From NCBI RefSeq assembly GCF_032854445.1, contig NC_088302.1, positions 22,641,788 through 22,705,787 of the forward strand: a stretch of 64,000 bases of DNA, in the 5' to 3' direction. Origin of the DNA: Liolophura sinensis. Taxonomy: Eukaryota > Mollusca > Polyplacophora > Chitonida > Chitonidae. The translations under genes were made by a program, and so were the position numbers. The notes under the pieces were generated by a model that was not told where the DNA came from, ran no database searches, and saw only the letters and a list, made by a program, of their open reading frames with translations. Shown in pieces: positions 37,955 to 50,859 of this stretch. How positions within the stretch are numbered: the first letter of the stretch is position 1; each line of letters starts with the position of its first letter.

Positions 37955-38976
37955 GTCATCCATTGCATTGCCATCTCATTGTTTCAGTCATCCCTTGCAG
38001 TGCCATCCCATTGTTTCAGTCATCCCTTGCATTGCCATCCCATTGTTTCAGTCATCCCTTGCAGTGCCATGTCATTGTTTCAGTCATCCCTTGCATTGCC
38101 ATCCCATTGTTTCAGTCATCCCTTGCAGTGCCATCCCATTGTTTCAGTCATCCCTTGCATTGCCATCCCATTGTTTCAGTCATCCCTTGCAGTGCCATCT
38201 CATTGTTTCAGTCATCCCTTGCATTGCCATCCCATTGTTTCAGTCATCCCTTGCAGTGCCATCCCATTGTTTCAGTCACCCTTGCATTGCCATCCCATTG
38301 TTTCAGTCATCCCTTGCATTGCCATCCCATTGTTTCAGTCATCCCTTGCATTGCCATCCCATTGTTTCAGTCATCCCTTGCATTGCCATCCCATTGTTTC
38401 AGTCATCCCTTGCATTGCCATGTCATTGTTTCAGTCATCCCTTGCATTGCCATCCCATTGTTTCAGTCATCCCTTGCAGTGCCATCCCATTGTTTCAGTC
38501 ATCCCTTGCATTGCCATCCCATTGTTTCAGTCATCCCTTGCAGTACCATCCCATTGTTTCAGTCATCCCTTGCAGTGCCATCCCATTGTTTCAGTCATCC
38601 CTTGCATTGCCATCCCATTGTTTCAGTCATCCCTTGCAGTGCCATCCCATTGTTTCAGTCATCCCTTGCAGTGCCATCCCATTGTTTCAGTCATCCCTTG
38701 CATTGCCACCCCATTGTTTCAGTCATCCCTTGCAGTGCCATCCCATTGTTTCAGTCATCCCTTGCATTACCATCCCATTGTTTCAGTCATCCCTTGCATT
38801 GACATCCCATTGTTTCAGTCATCCATTGCATTGCCATCCCATTGTTTCAGTCATCCCTTGCAGTGCCATCCCATTGTTTCAGTCATCCATTGCAGTGCCA
38901 TCCCATTGTTTCAGTCATCCCTTGCATTGCCATCCCATTGTTTCAGTCATCCCTTGCATTGCCATACCATTGTTTA
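37955..38976 (+). repeat. 32-bp minisatellite, about 32 copies
   Basis: The unit runs cattgccatcccattgtttc then agtcatcccttg (32 bp). Units are nearly identical and differ mainly at one base (cattg or cagtg), often alternating to give a 64-bp dimer. One unit near 38275 is shorter. Because 32 is not a multiple of 3 and the unit lacks a stop, all three plus frames stay open for about 280-350 codons and encode the same rotating peptide. These are not genes. Confidence 0.97.
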
Positions 38977-38999
38977 ATCTGTCATTCAATTATTTATTT

Positions 39000-41900
39000 T
39001 AATTAATCAGTCAAGCAAGTCATGCATAAAGTTCGCCGATGAGTTACCTGTCATCCGGGTTTCAGCCCACTTGCCATATTATAATTCAACAATTTTCTTG
39101 TAGCTATTTTGTCTGTACCATGTAGTACTGTGCGTAATCTGTCAAGATTCGATGTAGCTTATTAATTAGGTGTCATTAGTCAAGTGAATCGCATGAATCA
39201 CTGTACAACGACAGATTATGTTGGTAAGTTAATCCACGTTCTAGTATAACAACATGTGAATTAAAAAGACGCCTGCATGAAAAAGTCAAAGTAAACATGA
39301 ACCGGTTAATGGAACTTTACCGTTATGGAAAATCAGTACCGGGATGTTGGAATATGAGGGATGCAGACATGCATTTAATCTAAATGCATCGCCGGTGAGG
39401 CCATTTTCAATGGCTGTAATACATAGGCTATTACTGAAACATGAACTTAAACCGTATGTCTCACCCATTTCATTTAATTATCTGTTGTGAATAAAATGAT
39501 ATATTCAACCGCGCGTAAACCAATGTTGAGAATGTGGTATCCACACACGCTATTTGAAGGAAGCGAACAAAATTATATTACAGGTGTAAACCTTGACAGT
39601 GTCATCATAAACGGGGAATTCTTAAAAGTCAGATATGTACATAAGAAGGCGTAAACACATATGTACCAGACAGGGTAGTCACGAAATAATATGGCACCAA
39701 CCAACAAGTAAACCCAGTCTTACACCACTGCACCCCATTTGTCATATTGTTACTTTTAGTGTTATTATTAATGATAGGCCTCATGAATAACGGTCAGTGA
39801 CAGAGGCCTATATATGAAATTTGCATGTCCACAGCCTCCCCCGCGTCCTCCGTCATGCCTGATGCAATTGAAATGAAATTCCAGACTATAGGGCAGTATG
39901 GGTTTTCTTCCATTATCGGGTCAGGTACTCAACACACATCATTCCTGGTGACTCTATTTTGATAAGTTTTGTTCATTCTACAAGACGCGTTTTGAATACT
40001 TGCTTGAACTAACCACTATACACGGTATTGCAAGGCCAATACGGTGCATTTGGTATTCCAAATAGCATTCGAAAATATTGACTAAAGTACATTTGCTATG
40101 TTTAAAATATTAAATTCGCTTTTATTATTATAGACGTGTCATGCTCATGTATGCGACTTTTTTTTTTTTTTTTTTTTGAAGGAAGATGCGAAATCGGAAG
40201 GATCTAAGTGTTCAAGATGTTGGAAGAAAAATTGTTTCTGTTTTGGATGGAGAAAACAATATTGAATATTTTAATAGGCCAGCGTATGTTTTGTTTATAC
40301 TGACGTCACACTCTGTATGCATACGCTGTCTATTGCATTTTGAATGATATGTACACCCGTTGCCGTACACCCATAATATGTAGGCCCCTAATTAAAGGGC
40401 GATAACTTTAAGAGTAACGCATAGAACTCTCTAGCAACAGAGGGGCAAAGGCGGACTTCGCAAGTTTCACTTTCACAGGTCAGAGTGCAGAAGGGTGTGT
40501 TGGAGAAACAAAGGCTTGTTTGAAGTGTTGGTGATTTGAAGATTTAGATAAATGAAGTAAGAATAGCTCTATTGGTAACTGCAATATTTCAAGGGAATTT
40601 ATTGACGTTTCAACGGTGTTTGATAACGCAGGCAAGGTCTCTTATGTGCGATCCAAAACAACAACAACAACAATTACACTGAACAATTTGAGGTGACAGT
40701 GTTACGGTGAAGGGCAGAATTTGAAAATAGCACACTAATTTTCCACATTACGTAAAGTGAAGCGACTAATAATCAGTCAGGTAGCCAAATTAATCAGATT
40801 AATCATTCAGAGATAGGCCATGTCTTCCTGTGGGTAAGATAGTTGGTCAAGATGTGTATATTTCACTTAATTTAGCCAAGGATTTCGGTTGTGATCTTTT
40901 TAATATGGGGTTAGGAATAGATCACAGCTGAGGTGTCTTCCAGGTTAAAATAGTGGTATGTAAGAACAGCCTAGCGCAGAGAAACTACATGGAACAAAAA
41001 TCCGTGCAAAACCAATACACGCATTAATTAACAGGGCCAAACCCCAATCAGTTATGTTCACCGAGTCACCTTCTGTTCCTCTGCCAAGCTTTTCCACATT
41101 CTGTAGCATTTAAGACCAGTACATCCAAGATAATTCACAGTTCTGACTTACGCTCACCTGCCGTGTCGACATTCTGACCTACTAAACCGAGTTATTGCTC
41201 CCCGCACATGCACATCCATGGTTGACTTTGTTTTGATCAGCTGGCTGTCAGTTCAGACAGACAGAAAGCTATGTAATTGCTAAGGTGCGAATTTGACAGA
41301 AGGCTATGGGGCAGAATGAAGGACCCCACAGCTTGTGCGAACTCAGATTAATTACGCAGTGAAAAAAAGGAGGTTGCCTTCGGCATCCGTTCCATACAAA
41401 ATTGGGTACCTCAGGCATTACGTTGCGTGAAGGCCTCAATAGTTTTTTGCCGAAGGATGTGGCATGTACGCCAGAAGTCCAGAAACGACATCATGCAGGA
41501 CAATCCATGTGCCCTGACTGTTGCCATTTGCTGTTGAAAGCAACAGTTGGCAAGTTGTCAGAATTTCAGTTTCTGGAAAGGATGGAATAAGGGGGATACA
41601 TCAAATTAGAAAGAAAGACAACCAGTATGTTGTGGACGCCAGCGAAGAGCCCCTACAAGAGGAAAAGAAGAAAAGTTGATACTACATGTAAAAAGAAAAA
41701 AAAGAAGAAAAAAATTTGTATATTATTTTTTATTACCACTCATCCAAAATAAGTGGTGGGGGGATGAAACAGTAACTTTTCCCAAACCCTGTAGGGAAAA
41801 GACAAAATACACTTGTATTGTAAAGTATCGCCATGATTGCATCCATCTGTGGTCTTTTCAAAACATCTGGTACGTCATACTTCTGATAAACCCTCGAATA

Positions 41901-43220
41901 AGCAGCTCAAATTTAATTTTTATCCATGTTCATGTTCTATAACATGTTACATTGAAGGCATAGGTGACTTTTAGTATCAGTGTGAATTTCAAGATATGAT
42001 GTCACGGAAACATCACCCACTGCTGCGCATGAGTGCCTCGCTGACCCAGATTTCAAAAACATGGCAGCACGTGGCGACCTGCTGAATCTAACTGTATTTT
42101 CGACTTCAGCTAAGATTTACAGGAGAACAGTGATGTAAAGGCAAGTAGCGATTGTGGCAAGACATGCGTAAATATTTTAGCTTTTGGAATTGCTGTGCCT
42201 TAAGTGTACTCAGGCCGAATCTAAAGCGCATGCATCATAATTGAACTAGGGGGTAGCTCTTGGTACACAATATACCGAAATCAGGCACAGACAACTCGCG
42301 GGCTTAAGTAAGTTGACTTACCCCATATTAAACGTTGAGGTCTATTTTCAACAATTTCTCATATTTACTAGCCCCAATAGGTGCCTATTTCAACTCCTCT
42401 CTTTATGCTGGGCTCAACAACATTTTGACTCAGGAATGGATTTATATTTGCAAATTGTGGAATGGACAGACTAGCTTTTTCAATTCAACAACTTATCACT
42501 GAGGCATGTAAATATGTAGCCTCAGGTGGCAATTTCAACTGCTCTCTTTATACTGGGCTGGCAAAGTATTATAGCCACAGGGGCAACCTATGGTAAACCA
42601 TACACCGATTCACGCCATGTCCCATAAGTCCTTTCTAAACAATGTCTGTAGTCCAGAACAGGTGTTGTCCGTGGCTCTTACCTCTCAGCTCGCTCGCAAA
42701 CGCAACATCCCAGGTATTTTCCACTCATGATTGTCAAGACTTCACACTGTGACTTTGAAGAGAGAAAAGTCAATACTTGATCAGATTTTCTGAATATAAT
42801 TAGTTTGAAATGGAATTAAACGTGTATGAGCGATTGAGAGGATCCTTTTTCCCTCATTTCACACAAGAAAAGGTGGATTTAAAGGCCTGCTACATTCCGC
42901 ACTCTGCTCTGTGGAATGGTCTGACTGGATTTTTCTGTTCAATGACTGAATGTTGAGGCAAGTAAATATCAGAAATTATTGCAACTTCAGTTCATCGTTT
43001 AATTTAATTTTTTTTGTAAATTTTTAAATATGGCCACCTCAGTTATTAATTAAGACACACATGTTTAAGTATTGAAATAATGGAGTTAAAGGCAGCTCAT
43101 TGTTTTGCAGAAAGCCCTTGGATACATGTACCATTGCTACATTGGTTCAAGTGTCGTAGGACGCACGAGTCTGGATGGTGTTGAACTTGGCTCACAAGCC
43201 ACCTAGTGCAAGAAGTTTCA
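39000..43220. other. Intergenic region between gene A and the ZMYND15 exons
   Basis: No exon could be confirmed. The missing N-terminal exons of the ZMYND15-like gene should be here if present. One candidate first exon is the ATG at about 42061, giving 25 codons starting MAARGDLLNLTVF, after GC-richer sequence; it ends in a stop and I cannot join it. The frame at 41402-41590 has no recognised domain. Confidence 0.4.
42440..42970 (+). repeat. Diverged dispersed repeat copies
   Basis: A segment 'gtggaatgg.c.gact.g.tttt' ending 'gaggca.gtaaatat' occurs near 42460-42515 and again near 42912-42970. A second motif, 'tttcaact.ctctctttat.ctgggct', occurs near 42390 and 42535. These look like old copies of one repeat family. 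Confidence 0.4.
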
Positions 43221-46200
43221 ATGGAATGCTCTAGGTGTCATAGGAGAAGCCGTGGGCATACTGAGAATTTCATAGAATGGTAAAATTATTTTTTTTATAT
43301 AGTTGCTGTTTTATTCCATTAAACTTATGTCATAGGATATTTTTGTTATATATTCATTTTTGTCTAAATAAATAGTGCAGTATTTGCATTATGTTGTGGA
43401 TTTTATGGACTGTATTGTTTGTGTTCAGCCTGACTATTTCGTTTGATTATGTTATTTTTTAACAGTGTGAAGCATTTAATATATGAGTTGTGTACTCATA
43501 CTCAGGCATGTGATGGTCTCAAAGTTTATGCTGTCAGTGTGGTCCATGCAGCCTTGTTCAGAAATGTCTTCTGTGAAAATGTTTCTGATGCCAAGAGAAA
43601 AAAAAATAGACAGCAATAAAATAAGTGAATCATTTAGATGTTTCCTGATAGTCCTGAAAGAAACAGAAGGCTGTCATTTAAGAATTAGATATCTTTTGCA
43701 TGTGTGTCTGTGGGATAAGTTATAATTTATGTATATGTGTTCTATGGTAGCTCGGGTTGTAAGGCTGTCTGCTACTGCACCGAGGACTGCAGAATAGCTG
43801 ATTGGGATGACTCTACCACAGCCTACTACCACAAGAACTGGTGTCAAAAGTTTCAGGAGTACATGAAGAATGAACCCAAACTATGTGATTTCCCATTTTC
43901 CTTCACTCGTGGTAAGTTCATGATAACTTCATGATTTTTAGAAAAGAACCAGATTTTGACAATTTATGTACATGTATGTTCTTACCTGTAGCTGCCTTCT
44001 CTGAACAATATTTTAAAGGAACACAATATGACTAAATTCAACATGGTTGTGTGGCTTTTATTTTATAATATGAAAGAGATGCTATGAATATGCATGAATC
44101 TTTTATCTTTTGGTCATTACAGGATGAGAAATTTGCATGTCTCAGTCAATGTCTTATTTTTGGCGAGTCATTTTAGAGTTCAGTCTTCTGGAAAACAGGT
44201 CAATCTGATTGTTTCCTGTTTTGAGCCGGTTTGATTTACCATTAGCTACAAAAAAAACTTGATCTGCTCTTCAACAATAAATCAATCACAGACAACCAGC
44301 TTCCAAAACTTGCCAGTTGACTGCATAAAATTTTTTTATAAAATTAATAGGGCGTCACCAAATTACCTCCCTTGAGGTTACTCTCCTATTTAAAAGGTGT
44401 GTTTTAGGTGTAAACTGTGGTTAGGTGGGACCTAAGTATTATGACTAATGACAAGTTTCGGCATGAACTAGGTGAAGACTTGGCATTAAGACTAGTTCAT
44501 GCAGATTTTAATTTTATAAACTTAGTTGGAAAGCTCAGGAAAACGCTGTGTATTTTTTAATCAATTCTGAAGTAATTTTAAAATCCTGGCTGTTATTAAA
44601 TACAGTAGACAGCTTCACAATCTCTTTTAGCTGAAAAACATGGTATTCATTCAAGATGTCTCGACATCTGCATCAGCCAAAGGTTGATAGGCTGTCATTA
44701 TTTTTTGCCTAGAAAATTTTGTCTCTGTTGTGAGATAACCTACATACTGCATACTTTAATACCCTAGGTCTCACTTCTCGTAGTTTCATGCCCAAAAAAC
44801 TAGTCTCACATCACGTCATAGTCGCTGGATAAAGGGAGGTAATTCAGAACAGGCCTATTGATATGTCACAACTTGATGATTCAGCATGATTGTGTTTGGA
44901 TTGCTTGTTTATTGTAGAAACCACATCACGGTCTTTTAGTAAGTTGAAATTGAATGAGTTGTTAAGAAAGTATGATGTAGACAACCAGGGGTTGTGGAGG
45001 AGAGAGTGCGAGGAAAAGAGAGGAAAACCGGTTATACCTTACGGTGAGCATCTGAAGCTATAAGCAGCAGTTCACAGTGTCAGCAGTCATCATCAAGAAT
45101 ATGCATTGTAGTAGTAATTTTGATGAATATTCATGAAGGTGCAGTCATCTATGAATACTCATGAGAGTAATAATTTATGAAAATGGATATTTATGAATGT
45201 TCAGCCATCTGAAAGCATTAATGAAAACTCCTACATTTATGGGATGTGTCACGTGACATAAGGTGAAAGGGAAAAGAGATGAAAGTTTTGTCACCATATA
45301 ATCCATCAAGACTTGCAAGAAATGCATTAAAACCCTTTAAAGTGGTTATAATTTTAGAAATCTATACCTATTGGTATCAGTAATCTGTTTTGCTACAATG
45401 CATTGGTCTGTCTGTCCTAAGCATGAATAAATGTCTATCCAGTGATCAAACATCACACACAGTGACAATGTAGCTGAAGAACAAAAAGAAACATTTAACA
45501 TTTTAAAATCTATATCATGACAACATATAGATTTGCAGGTACCATTCTTTAAGCCACGTTGCAACTTGCTACATGTAGTTTGTCAACTTTCATGTCTGCC
45601 ATGCTGTGAGTCTATAATACATCATTTCTGTATCTTCAGGTGACCTTATGGATGACCAGTCCAGTTATGTTCTGCCTCAAGCTCAGTCCACCCTGACAAG
45701 CCCACCCACTACTCCTGTCCCTCTCACCTCTCCCTTGAGGGACTGGGCAGAGTACTACAGCTGGAGGGGGCTTGATGTTGACTCCCCTGTGGCGCAGCTT
45801 CTCAGTTACCCTTTGTCTGTGTATTACATCCTGACCACATGTTTAAAACAAGACAGTAAGTACATGTACATGTAGTTACAAACTTCATCCTCAACCCAAT
45901 GAAGCAGTATAATGATCACTACATTGAATTGTTTCTTTATATGTTTATTGCATGTTTTTTCTTTAAATGGTTTTGAAATCTGTACTCAAAAAGTTTTAAC
46001 ATATATGACAGCAGTCAGGTTTATGCCTGCCTCAAAAAAGCCAACTTGTTTTTCTTTTTTCCTTCCCTTAGTATTAAAGTGTGCAATTGTTACACATCTT
46101 GAAGAAGACCAAAAAGTGTGATTTGCACACCTACTGTAACTTCAGTTTCCACATACCCTTGATTACATGTCGGACATGTGTTATTAGCAGACTTAATTGT

Positions 46201-49200
46201 GCATGTTGCTTGTTGTGTGGCAATTAAGGTAAACAAATTAGTGACTGTGTGACCCTTGTGAACCTGTCAGAAGGTGAGGTGTTCAGTGTATATGAGGCTA
46301 GATCAAGAAATGGTTAAATGTTCCAGACTTTATAATTAACCATATATATACATAGTGTACATGGTAAGATTCAAAATTAAAAAGATTGAAAGGAATTTAA
46401 AAGGGAGTTTCTGCATTCATTTAAATCAGATTTGTGTAACAAATTTGTTCTGTTTTCAGACTCCAAGTATTTTGAATCTCTATTGAGGAAGGATACACTT
46501 AGAATACTCTTGCTTGGAGTTGAAAAAGAGGTGGAATTGTTACCTGTGTTTAAGGTGGAGTGGAAATATTATTTTAAGTATTGTAGGGTTCAAATATCAA
46601 TGTGAACAAAACGTTTCACTCTCAGCATTGGAGAATATAAAAATCACTGAGTATTAAATATTATTTACTAATTCTAAGACTTTGAAAAAATCCTTAATTT
46701 GTTAGTATTAATATTATGGGAGGCTGGAAATATTGTATTCAGTGCTTCAGTAAATGCATGCAATAGATAAGTGAATTCAGATTGTTGAATTCATTATTAA
46801 AGAGGTTATTTTTTTACTCTTTCAAACTTTAGAATTATTTTAGCATTATAAATAATACATGTGCAAGTCTGATAGTTACTAAAAGGCATAATTTGAGCTA
46901 GTGTCAAATGGTAAAGAAAGAAAATTTGATTTGATTTATCAGCAAATAAGGATTTTTGGCCAGAAATCTCCAGTGTAGTCTCTTTATAAAGACAGTGGTT
47001 TGTTACTTATCAAATAATGCGTAGGATTTATCTTGTGCCATCAGGAACTTGTGAACTTGTTACCGTGGGTGTCTATACACATTGACATGGTTGGGAAGAG
47101 TATATCCAAGAAGTGTCGCAGAAAAATTTTGGAGGATGGACAGTTGAGCATAGCATTATTCAGGGGAGATTACCACAGCTGGGATGGGCAGGAGGCTGGT
47201 ATCATTATAGGTGAGGTGCTCTGGCTGGCTCATATGGCTCAAGCATGGTTCATATGGCTCAAGCAAGGCTCATAGGGCTCAGGCATGGTTCATGTGACTT
47301 AAGCAAAGATCTTATGGCTCAGGCATGGTTCATATGGCTCAAGCTTGGCTTATATGGCTTAAGCATGGTTCATATGGCTTAAGCATGGTTCATATGGCTT
47401 AAGCATGGTTCATATGGCTCAGGCATGGTTCATATGGCTCAAGCATGGTTCATTTGGCTCAAGCATGGTTCATATGGCTCAGACAAGGCTCATGTGGCTC
47501 AAGCAAGGCTCTTATGGCTCAGACAAGGCTCATATGGGTCAGGCATGGCTCATATGGGTCAAGCAAGGCTTTTATGGCTCAAGCAAGGTTCATATGTCTC
47601 AGGCATGGTTTATATGGCTCAGGCATGGTTCATATGGCTCAGGCATGGTTCAAGCATGGTTCATATAGCTCAAGCAAGGTTCATATGGCTCAACCGTGGT
47701 TCATATGGCTCAGGCATGGTTCATATTGCTCAAGCATGATTCTGGCTGCAGTTGTCAATCAACTTTAGGCCATGAGGGTTTTCAGGTATAGCAAGGTGGT
47801 GGTTTAAATCAGTTCACTCTGCCTATAAACCCGACCAGCATTATACCCTAAAAGTACACAGGAGTTAAACACTCATCAAGTAAGTAAGTAAATAAATTAA
47901 CATATAAAGAAATCTTCATTTTCTCTGATTAAGAGTTTCATTCGTGGCTTTAATGAACTGGTGAATATATGGTGAATGTTTCAAGAATTTAATTTACAAG
48001 CATTTACACTGTGCTTGTTTCACTGATATAATGGTGAAAAATTCTTGTACATGGTGGTGAGCAATCTGATAAATAAATAAGTAAATAAAAAAATGCACAT
48101 ATGTAATGACAGTGGGACAAGCTCAAGCTGGCTTCCTTCCCGGCCGTACGTGGGAAGATCTGCAGATGGTTGTAGGTTTTCCCTGGGTTCTGCCCAGTTT
48201 TCCCCAACCATAATGCGGGCTGGCGTCAAAACACGATGTAATACACCAATCAAATAAATAAAAAAATAAATGAATAAAACGGCAATTGGATTTATGGGTG
48301 GTGGAAGCAGGACAAACCCTGAAGGAATCCATCTACCTGTGACCTCAACCATGACCTGACAACCTTCCTGACATCTACCTGAGATCTCAACCATTACCTT
48401 ACAACCTTCCTGACATCTACCCATGACCTCAACCATGACTCAACGACCTTCCTGACAATTACCCTTGACCTGAACCATGACCTGACGATTTTCCTGACAT
48501 CTACCTGTGACCTTAACCATGACCCGACAACCTTCCTGACATCTACGTGTTACCCTCAGCCATGACCCGACGATTTTCCTGACATCTACGTGTGACCTGA
48601 ACCATGACCCGACAACCTTCCTGACATCTGCCTGTGACCTTAACCTGACACCCTTCCTGACATCTACGTGTAACCCTCAACCATGACCCGACGATCTTCC
48701 TGACATCTACATGTGACCTCAACCATGACCCGACAACCTTCCTGACATCTGCCTGTGACCTCAACCATGACCCGACACCCTTCCTGACAAGCCACAACTA
48801 AACTAGTAGTAGGTGTTAGATTCAAACATTTTGCATTGTTCTGTATCATCTCAGTGAACCCATTAAAGACGATTTACCAGAGTTTTTGGCATAAAATCCA
48901 GTGGAATTTTTTTTGTTAGTTTAGAATAGTCCAAATAATTACCTTGCACAAAATATCAGCCTTGCCTGTGTGTGCGTTACTATTCAAAATCAGTACCAGT
49001 GTTCCTCATGTTAAGACTTTGAATAGTCAAGTAAAAGTCTGATGTTTAGTAAAAGGCAATGATTTGAACTGTTCTTGATAAATACAGGAAATTTGATTTG
49101 ATTTTTTAGCAAATGTGGGTTTTCTGGTGTGGGAAAAAATCTCTTGTTCAGCCAACAAGGGCACAAATTTCAAATGCAAAGTGAACTACATATACATGTA

Positions 49201-50329
49201 ATTAACATTTGGTGTATGCTAAAATGGAACTCTTCACGATCAAGATCATGTTAAGAGTGATCTGTGAAGGTTACATAACGCCGTAACTGATTGGGAAGAT
49301 TGTTGCAAAGCCTCCTATAGCTACAGTTTATGGTTTTGGTAATTTGATAGACCTTATATGACGTATTTTTGTCATCTGAGACTTTCTTGTTTATTCCTTC
49401 TAGGTCTAAATGCTGGGATAGCTGCCTACAGATGTTGGCAACCTACCTTAGAGAAAATACTAGTAAGTACAAAATATAAAAAGAGTTTTGTTGGTGCTGT
49501 TTATGGACTGTGAATTAGATACATGTAGTCCAGTGAATCAACTGATTCGTCACTGTATTATTGTCTTGGTGTTTCGTTTCAATTCATTCAAGGGTTTCCG
49601 TAAGAATTTTGTGAAATTTAGTGTACGACATTCAAAAGATACATACACAAATAAAGCGCAAATTGAAAGAATGGTCTGGTTATAACGAAAAAAAGCTTGA
49701 ATTTCATTTTTATAATTCATCTGGTATTTTGAATAGTGTCCCTCTACTGAACCGGTTCATGTGCAAATTTGAATATGTGGGTTTCTATATGTGTGGATAG
49801 ATAGGAAGTAGGAAATAAAGTTTTAAACTTTGGAATGTCTGTCAGAAGACCAGTGTCAAAGATCATTGTAGGCTAAATCTCCAGTAAATGCTAAATAAGA
49901 CTTTTATGTATCCGAAGAGGTTGTTCACCTTGCAGAAAAATCGCCTGCGTTTATTTATTTTACGATGTACAAAAATCATCACAATATCAGTCAACACAAA
50001 ATCAGATGTTTGCATTTCACGTTTCCAAAATTATTTAGTTTGAACCGTTTTTAAAAGTTGTGGCTCTAACAATGGTTGTTGTAGTTCTGGACGAAATATA
50101 ATAAATGTTTCCTCTTCGTTTTTTCCAGAAACAGAATACCCCGTCCTATTTCACTGATTATTGTGAATATTTCGTGGACATAACAGACCAAACTTTGAAA
50201 GGAGCTAATTCAGGGGAGGTAACTCAGAAAAGACTAAATCCTTTTCGTGCCCCTTTCCGTATAACGAGTGAGGACAATTATTTGCCATGGTTCAGCAACG
50301 CTGTTATTTTCAGTGTGACGCCGAGATGA
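43221..50329 (+). CDS. ZMYND15: ZMYND15-like protein: MYND zinc finger plus MSS51-type C-terminal domain (N-terminus not found)
   Basis: Exons 43221-43279, 43751-43911, 44918-45043, 45640-45855, 46460-46554, 47045-47210, 49404-49462 and 50129-50329 join in frame to 360 residues plus stop. All eight MYND ligands are present: C3, C6, C20 (split by an intron), C23, C29, C33, H47, C51, with the usual ADW between. The rest follows vertebrate ZMYND15: RDWAEYYSWRGL, SPVAQLLSYPLSVYYILTT, ELLPVF and, near the end, LNPFRAPFRITSEDN. In mammals ZMYND15 is a spermatid transcriptional corepressor. ATG 43221 is only the first in-frame Met after a stop at about 43182. Vertebrate ZMYND15 has about 300 more N-terminal residues, so upstream exons are likely missing from this model. 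AATAAA at 50351-50356 lies 22 nt past the stop. Confidence 0.88.
44361..44844. mobile_element. Candidate MITE with TTACCTCCCTT inverted ends, ZMYND15 intron
   Basis: AATTACCTCCCTT at 44361-44373 is mirrored by AAGGGAGGTAATT at 44832-44844, a perfect 13-bp inverted pair about 480 bp apart. This terminus type is widespread in mollusc genomes, to my knowledge. No target duplication beyond AATT/AATT overlap was seen, and the body shows no further symmetry. Confidence 0.5.
47218..47745 (+). repeat. 20-bp minisatellite in a ZMYND15 intron
   Basis: The unit is catatggctcaagcatggtt (20 bp), with about 26 copies and variants aggc, aggct and tatgg. It starts within 10 bases of the exon donor at 47211. 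The overlapping plus-strand frames (47405-47768) are products of the repeat. Confidence 0.95.
48110..48275 (+). repeat. SINE copy between two minisatellites
   Basis: Contains gctggcttccttcccggccg, tacgtgggaagatctgcaga, ccccaaccataatgcgggct and caccaatcaaataaataaa. The head is missing except for ctcaagctgg. Confidence 0.85.
48320..48795 (+). repeat. 42-bp minisatellite in the same ZMYND15 intron
   Basis: The unit is about 42 bp: catctacctgtgacctcaac, catgacctgacaaccttcct, ga. There are about 11 copies. The period is a multiple of three, so minus-strand frames carry a 14-residue repeat of the type VMVEVTGRCQEGCR. There is no evidence that it is translated. Confidence 0.93.
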
Positions 50330-50350
50330 GGATGAGGCGATATTTATGAG

Positions 50351-50356
50351 AATAAA
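50351..50356 (+). terminator. ZMYND15: Polyadenylation signal of the ZMYND15-like gene
   Basis: AATAAA begins 22 nt after the stop codon, with a GT-rich stretch (gtgttttgtttttgtctgt) downstream, which is good spacing for cleavage near 50375. Confidence 0.7.
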
Positions 50357-50419
50357 ATCTTTGTTTATTATAAAAACTGAATGTGTTTTGTTTTTGTCTG
50401 TCTATATAATAATGCGGTA

Positions 50420-50545
50420 AGGTCAGCAGTTTATCCTCGGCACTCCGCTTTCCTCCACCCATAAAACCGACCACCATCATAGTGAAAAGTTGAAGTGAAA
50501 AGTTCTTGAGTGTTGCGATAAACAAGAATCAAATAAATAAATTAC
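50420..50545 (+). repeat. SINE tail copy
   Basis: Diverged tail: ctttcctccacccataaaac, cgaccaccatcatagtgaaa, agaatcaaataaataaa. Confidence 0.65.
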
Positions 50546-50859
50546 AGTGTAAACCCACTCAGGGTCTAAGCATGACCTTATTGTTTCAACAAAAATTGTT
50601 GTGAAATTGAAAGTTCTAATTTATAGCTTTGAGCATCAGGGTCCAGTTGTTCAAAAGTGTCCTATTTCATTTTAGCCAAACCTAACAACCAATGCCATTC
50701 TCCAAAGTATAACAGCAGCAGTTTAAGTTCATATTCAATATAATATTACACTTTTTCTTAGGCTAGGTACAAAATTGAAGACTTGGCTTAAAGGTAAACC
50801 TGTTGTTAAGTCTTCAACCAATTTTGAACAAGCGTGCTAAGGGCTCCTTGCCAGGACTT

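Noticed and set aside
37928-39002. Three overlapping plus-strand frames of 284-349 codons
   Set aside because: They are the three phases of one 32-bp tandem repeat without a stop, giving the same peptide. No start context, splice sites or domain.
40278-40330. cagcgtatg / catacgctg inverted pair
   Set aside because: Only 9 bp arms with a short loop, no flanking element, likely chance.
47405-47768. Three 87-107-codon frames rich in MAQAWFIWL-type repeats
   Set aside because: Phases of the 20-bp minisatellite in an intron.
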